NCBI GenBank assembly: GCA_022827185.1
Contig: JAJDTM010000021.1
Location: 1 to 64,000, forward strand
Direction of reading: 5' to 3'
From: Candidatus Poribacteria bacterium
Lineage (GTDB): Bacteria > Poribacteria > WGA-4E > WGA-3G
Length of the DNA: 64,000 nucleotides
The position numbers and the translations under genes were made by a program. This document shows, in pieces, positions 61,113-64,000 of the stretch. The notes beneath the pieces are model-generated. The model searched no databases. It worked only from the letters and a program-made list of their open reading frames with translations, and was not told the origin of the DNA. Position 1 is the stretch's first letter. Each line of letters begins with the position of its first letter.

Positions 61113-64000
61113 ATGAAATTATTCTCAAAGCAGACAATAGAAAAGTACAAATACGGACGCACCCAATTAAGTCTCGGTGTTATGCTGAGCATTCTGATCC
61201 TTTTCTTTTTTGCATCGACTTTCGATGCATCTGCCCAAGTCACTCAAGTCACATCAGTTGAAGGCATCACACTTCAGTTCACCTTACCTGAACTCACTAT
61301 CTCTGAAGCAATCCGAGACAATATTCGCTATCACGAGGTACATTACGCCGACTGTCAATTCACCGCTGAACCTGGCAACCCGAAAGTTCCAGTCACACGG
61401 GTAATGCTGGGTATACCCACGACAGTTACAATTGAGGCGGTTGACGTTTCGGCTGCGCCTGCCGAGACCCGTTCTGGTGTCCGTCTCGCGCCGGTCTCAA
61501 CTTTTGATGTACACGACAGCGATTCGCAACATTCCGCGACCCAACACTGGACAGAGAGTGGAAGCGCGTATCAGTCAAATGCAGGAAACTTTTCATATCC
61601 CGGATTACCGCTTGCGCGCGTCATACGAGAAGGTTATATCCGCAATCAACGTGTCATCGCATTAGCATTATACCCTGTACAGTATTCCCCAAAAAACCGA
61701 CAATTGCGTCTGTATTCCCGCTTCACAGTGAATATCCGTTTTTCTTATGGCAGTCAGCAGCCAATAATCGGTAGTTCGTCAAGAGTAGGCAGTAGCAATG
61801 AAATGATGCGCAACAGCCACATACCGATAGCCGAATCAGAGGCTTTTGAACGTGCGTTCTCACATCAACTCCTTAATGCTGAACAAGCCGCTCGTTTCCG
61901 GGCACCCCGTCCATTGGTACCTGCAGCACCATCACTCTCTGCCAACATCGGCAATGTCACACGTTATAAATTGTTTGTCAAAGAAACAGGTGTCTATGTT
62001 CTGACAGCAGAATCCCTGGCACGTGACTGGGGGATAGAACTCATCGGTACAAATCCAACCCGACTTCGTGTATCGCAAGGAAACAGGGAGGTCCCTATCC
62101 ACATCAGCGGTGCAGAGGATAGAAGTTTTGATCCGAAGGATGCAATATTTTTTCTTGGACATAAGCCGAGAAATCCTTATAGCCGTTGGAACATCTATTG
62201 GCTCACAGTTGATAACAATGGTCGCATCCCAACACGGGTACCACAAGTTACCGCCAGTCCGACGGACCCAACAGCAACGCAAGTTCCGACGTTCCGATCT
62301 AAGGTGAATTTTGAAGAGGATCACCTGACAAATAATCTCGAATTCATCTATAGCGATGATAAACACAAGTGGTTTGAGGAAAATGATTTCTGGTATTGGG
62401 ATGGTGTCAAAAATGGTGGTGATGCCGCCGAAATGCGACTTGAATTTCCGTTGTATGATGTCGCAAAAAGTTTCGATTCGCCACATATCTCCGTTGACTT
62501 GCAGGGCGGCACACCGGTGCCACATCAGATTTTAGTCTCTGTCAACGGTGTACGAATTAAAGTAGCCGAGTGGGGGCATCAGGATACACTCACTGTTGAA
62601 AGGTTTTTGCGCACTTGGGATACACTCAAAGACAACACGCGGGGAGAACTGAACGTTTTGTCTCTCGCACGTGTTGATAATAATGTTGACGAGGATACCA
62701 CCCGGTACCCGTATCATGTCTACCTCAATCGTTTTTCTGTTGAGTACACCCGTCTTTTCCGCGCCGTTGCAGATGAATTGTGGTTCAGATCCCCTACTGA
62801 AGATGATACTTCAGGCGCGCAGCCGCCGGGCGGGCGGAAACTCCAGTACAAAATCGAGGCGTTCCACGATCCAGGGGTTCATATCTTTGAAACCGATGGC
62901 ACATATCTCACCGCTCGGATGCAAGGGGTTACGATAGAGTCTGATGTAAAACGGACGGGTAGGTATAACGCACTTTTTCAAGTCCTTGATACCCGAAGTG
63001 CACAGTTTATCGCAGTCTCCGATACTGCATTACGGCAGCCTGAACGTATTGAAATCGTTGAACCCACCGATTTAGCAACGACGACACACGGTGTCGATTA
63101 TCTGATTGTGACACACCCCAAATTCCTCGCCTCGGCACAAAGATTGGCTGAATGGCGTACAACATCTGGCGGCGGTGGCTATCGAACGAAGGTTGTAACG
63201 ACTGATGATATCTACAACACTTATGGTGATGGAAGCGTGACCCCGAAAGCAATCAAAGCTTTTCTGACACACGCATATCAATCTTGGACACCTCCCGCAC
63301 TCACTTACGTTGTCCTCTTTGGCGATGGAACCTTTGATTTTCGCGGTATTGATACCGAAATTCACGTTGAACCGCCAGAACTTGATGGCTATATTCCGAC
63401 ACACTACATCCGAACCGATTCTTTCGGACGAACCGCATCAGATCACTGGTATGTTACTGTCTCCGGACACGATGAATTCACCGATATGTACATCGGCAGA
63501 CTCAGCGTTGAAACTGTCAACCAAGCCGATACTATTGTTGATAAAATATTGGCTTATGAGCAGTCCCCCCCGAATGGGAATTGGCGCAGGAAGATTATCT
63601 CTGTCGCTGATGATGAAGTCAGCAACTCTGGAGATTTCATCTTCAAGAAGAGCCTTGATGAGATAGCCAAGGATCATACCCGCTTGGGTTACGAAACTGT
63701 TGAAATTTTCCTTGAAGATATCACTGATGAGGTCGAGGCAAAGCCCGCAGATTTTCCGAATCTCCATCCGCAGCGTGTCGCAAAGGATATGATTATTGAA
63801 GCACTCGGAGAGGGGGCTGTACTCGCCCAATATGCAGGACACGGGGGTAGAGTCGTCTGGGCACACGAAATAATCTTTGACAACGCATCTGTTGACCAAG
63901 TTGAGGAAACGAACAAGATTCCTTTTATGCTCGTTCTCAGTTGTTACAACGGGTATTTTGATAAACCTGGCGAACCGAGTATGGCAGAGAAATTGCTGCG
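61113..64000 (+). CDS. C25 family cysteine peptidase (gingipain/PorU-like), 3' end outside window
   Basis: 962 codons are open from ATG 61113 to the window edge; GGAAGAG lies upstream. The signal peptide is about residues 1-43 (LSLGVMLSILILFFFASTFDASAQ). A long beta-rich N-terminal region (about 45-640) precedes the C25 domain: VDYLIVTHPKFLASAQRLAEW, YVVLFGDGTFDF, IYIGRL-like MYIGRLSVE, then the catalytic His 910 in YAGHGG and Cys 944 in LSCYNG. C25 includes gingipains and PorU, the sortase of the type IX secretion system; the long N-terminal part and the SprA-like gene elsewhere in the window favour a PorU-like role, but that is inference. Confidence 0.85.
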   Translation, partial: MKLFSKQTIEKYKYGRTQLSLGVMLSILILFFFASTFDASAQVTQVTSVEGITLQFTLPELTISEAIRDNIRYHEVHYADCQFTAEPGNPKVPVTRVMLGIPTTVTIEAVDVSAAPAETRSGVRLAPVSTFDVHDSDSQHSATQHWTESGSAYQSNAGNFSYPGLPLARVIREGYIRNQRVIALALYPVQYSPKNRQLRLYSRFTVNIRFSYGSQQPIIGSSSRVGSSNEMMRNSHIPIAESEAFERAFSHQLLNAEQAARFRAPRPLVPAAPSLSANIGNVTRYKLFVKETGVYVLTAESLARDWGIELIGTNPTRLRVSQGNREVPIHISGAEDRSFDPKDAIFFLGHKPRNPYSRWNIYWLTVDNNGRIPTRVPQVTASPTDPTATQVPTFRSKVNFEEDHLTNNLEFIYSDDKHKWFEENDFWYWDGVKNGGDAAEMRLEFPLYDVAKSFDSPHISVDLQGGTPVPHQILVSVNGVRIKVAEWGHQDTLTVERFLRTWDTLKDNTRGELNVLSLARVDNNVDEDTTRYPYHVYLNRFSVEYTRLFRAVADELWFRSPTEDDTSGAQPPGGRKLQYKIEAFHDPGVHIFETDGTYLTARMQGVTIESDVKRTGRYNALFQVLDTRSAQFIAVSDTALRQPERIEIVEPTDLATTTHGVDYLIVTHPKFLASAQRLAEWRTTSGGGGYRTKVVTTDDIYNTYGDGSVTPKAIKAFLTHAYQSWTPPALTYVVLFGDGTFDFRGIDTEIHVEPPELDGYIPTHYIRTDSFGRTASDHWYVTVSGHDEFTDMYIGRLSVETVNQADTIVDKILAYEQSPPNGNWRRKIISVADDEVSNSGDFIFKKSLDEIAKDHTRLGYETVEIFLEDITDEVEAKPADFPNLHPQRVAKDMIIEALGEGAVLAQYAGHGGRVVWAHEIIFDNASVDQVEETNKIPFMLVLSCYNGYFDKPGEPSMAEKLL

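Overview
The window reads as chromosomal DNA of an uncultured Gram-negative bacterium. The mix of gene types (Uma2-type nuclease, paired Zn-alcohol dehydrogenases, Gfo/Idh/MocA oxidoreductase, LamG proteins, IS605-type tnpB elements, SprA-like and gingipain-like secreted proteins) resembles Candidatus Poribacteria or a neighbouring lineage. That placement is inference from gene content; no rRNA is present. Several genes need their start moved inward to a Shine-Dalgarno-supported codon, and these choices are stated per gene.

Layout. 1-3.6 kb: end of an outer-membrane-type protein, a Uma2 nuclease, a GH32-like glycosidase and a possible 41-residue membrane peptide. 4.2-11 kb: an ECF sigma factor with a long helical C-terminal part, two ABC-2 permeases, a truncated copy of the sigma gene and a MacB/FtsX-type permease, with no ABC ATPase alongside. 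11-17.5 kb, minus strand: sigma-54 activator, YaaA-like protein, secF, secD, tRNA-Arg(CCT), apt. 17.5-21.6 kb, minus: two Zn-dehydrogenases, rpe, a Gfo/Idh/MocA oxidoreductase. 21.7-23.2 kb: first IS605-type tnpB element. 23.4-34.4 kb: a LamG protein, a 2210-residue SprA-like protein, an ATPase-nuclease fusion, the second tnpB element and a duplicated fragment of the SprA-like gene end. 34.6-36.7 kb: three small envelope proteins of unknown role. 37.2-43.8 kb: GH2 glycosidase, 2-hydroxyacid dehydrogenase, hisC, ispH.

43.9-53.4 kb is the replication origin region: rpmH <- -> dnaA, oriC with ten DnaA boxes and a DnaA-trio unwinding element, recF, a dciA-like gene, gyrB, gyrA; dnaN is absent here. 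53.4-64 kb holds exported proteins: a TPR protein, a gluzincin-type protease, a BNR-repeat protein, a lipoprotein, a quinone oxidoreductase and an incomplete C25 (gingipain/PorU-like) protease. SprA-like and C25 genes together suggest a type IX-like secretion route.

The most striking signal is an RNA leader with one fixed architecture: sigma-70 promoter, then at +1 a closing helix, an 8-11 bp helix, a 7-bp pseudoknot strand and a 7-bp hairpin with a 4-nt loop, ending 9-11 nt before a start codon. It occurs in both tnpB elements with compensatory changes in every inner helix, and a third time at 56,940 in front of a short ORF and a BNR-repeat gene. I do not recognise it as a known class. Other unusual features are an ATPase gene bracketed by two copies of a neighbouring gene's 3' end, tandem CAGTTATCAGTT-like repeats abutting start codons, a perfect 36-bp palindrome inside recF, and a GyrA with glycine at both main quinolone-resistance positions.
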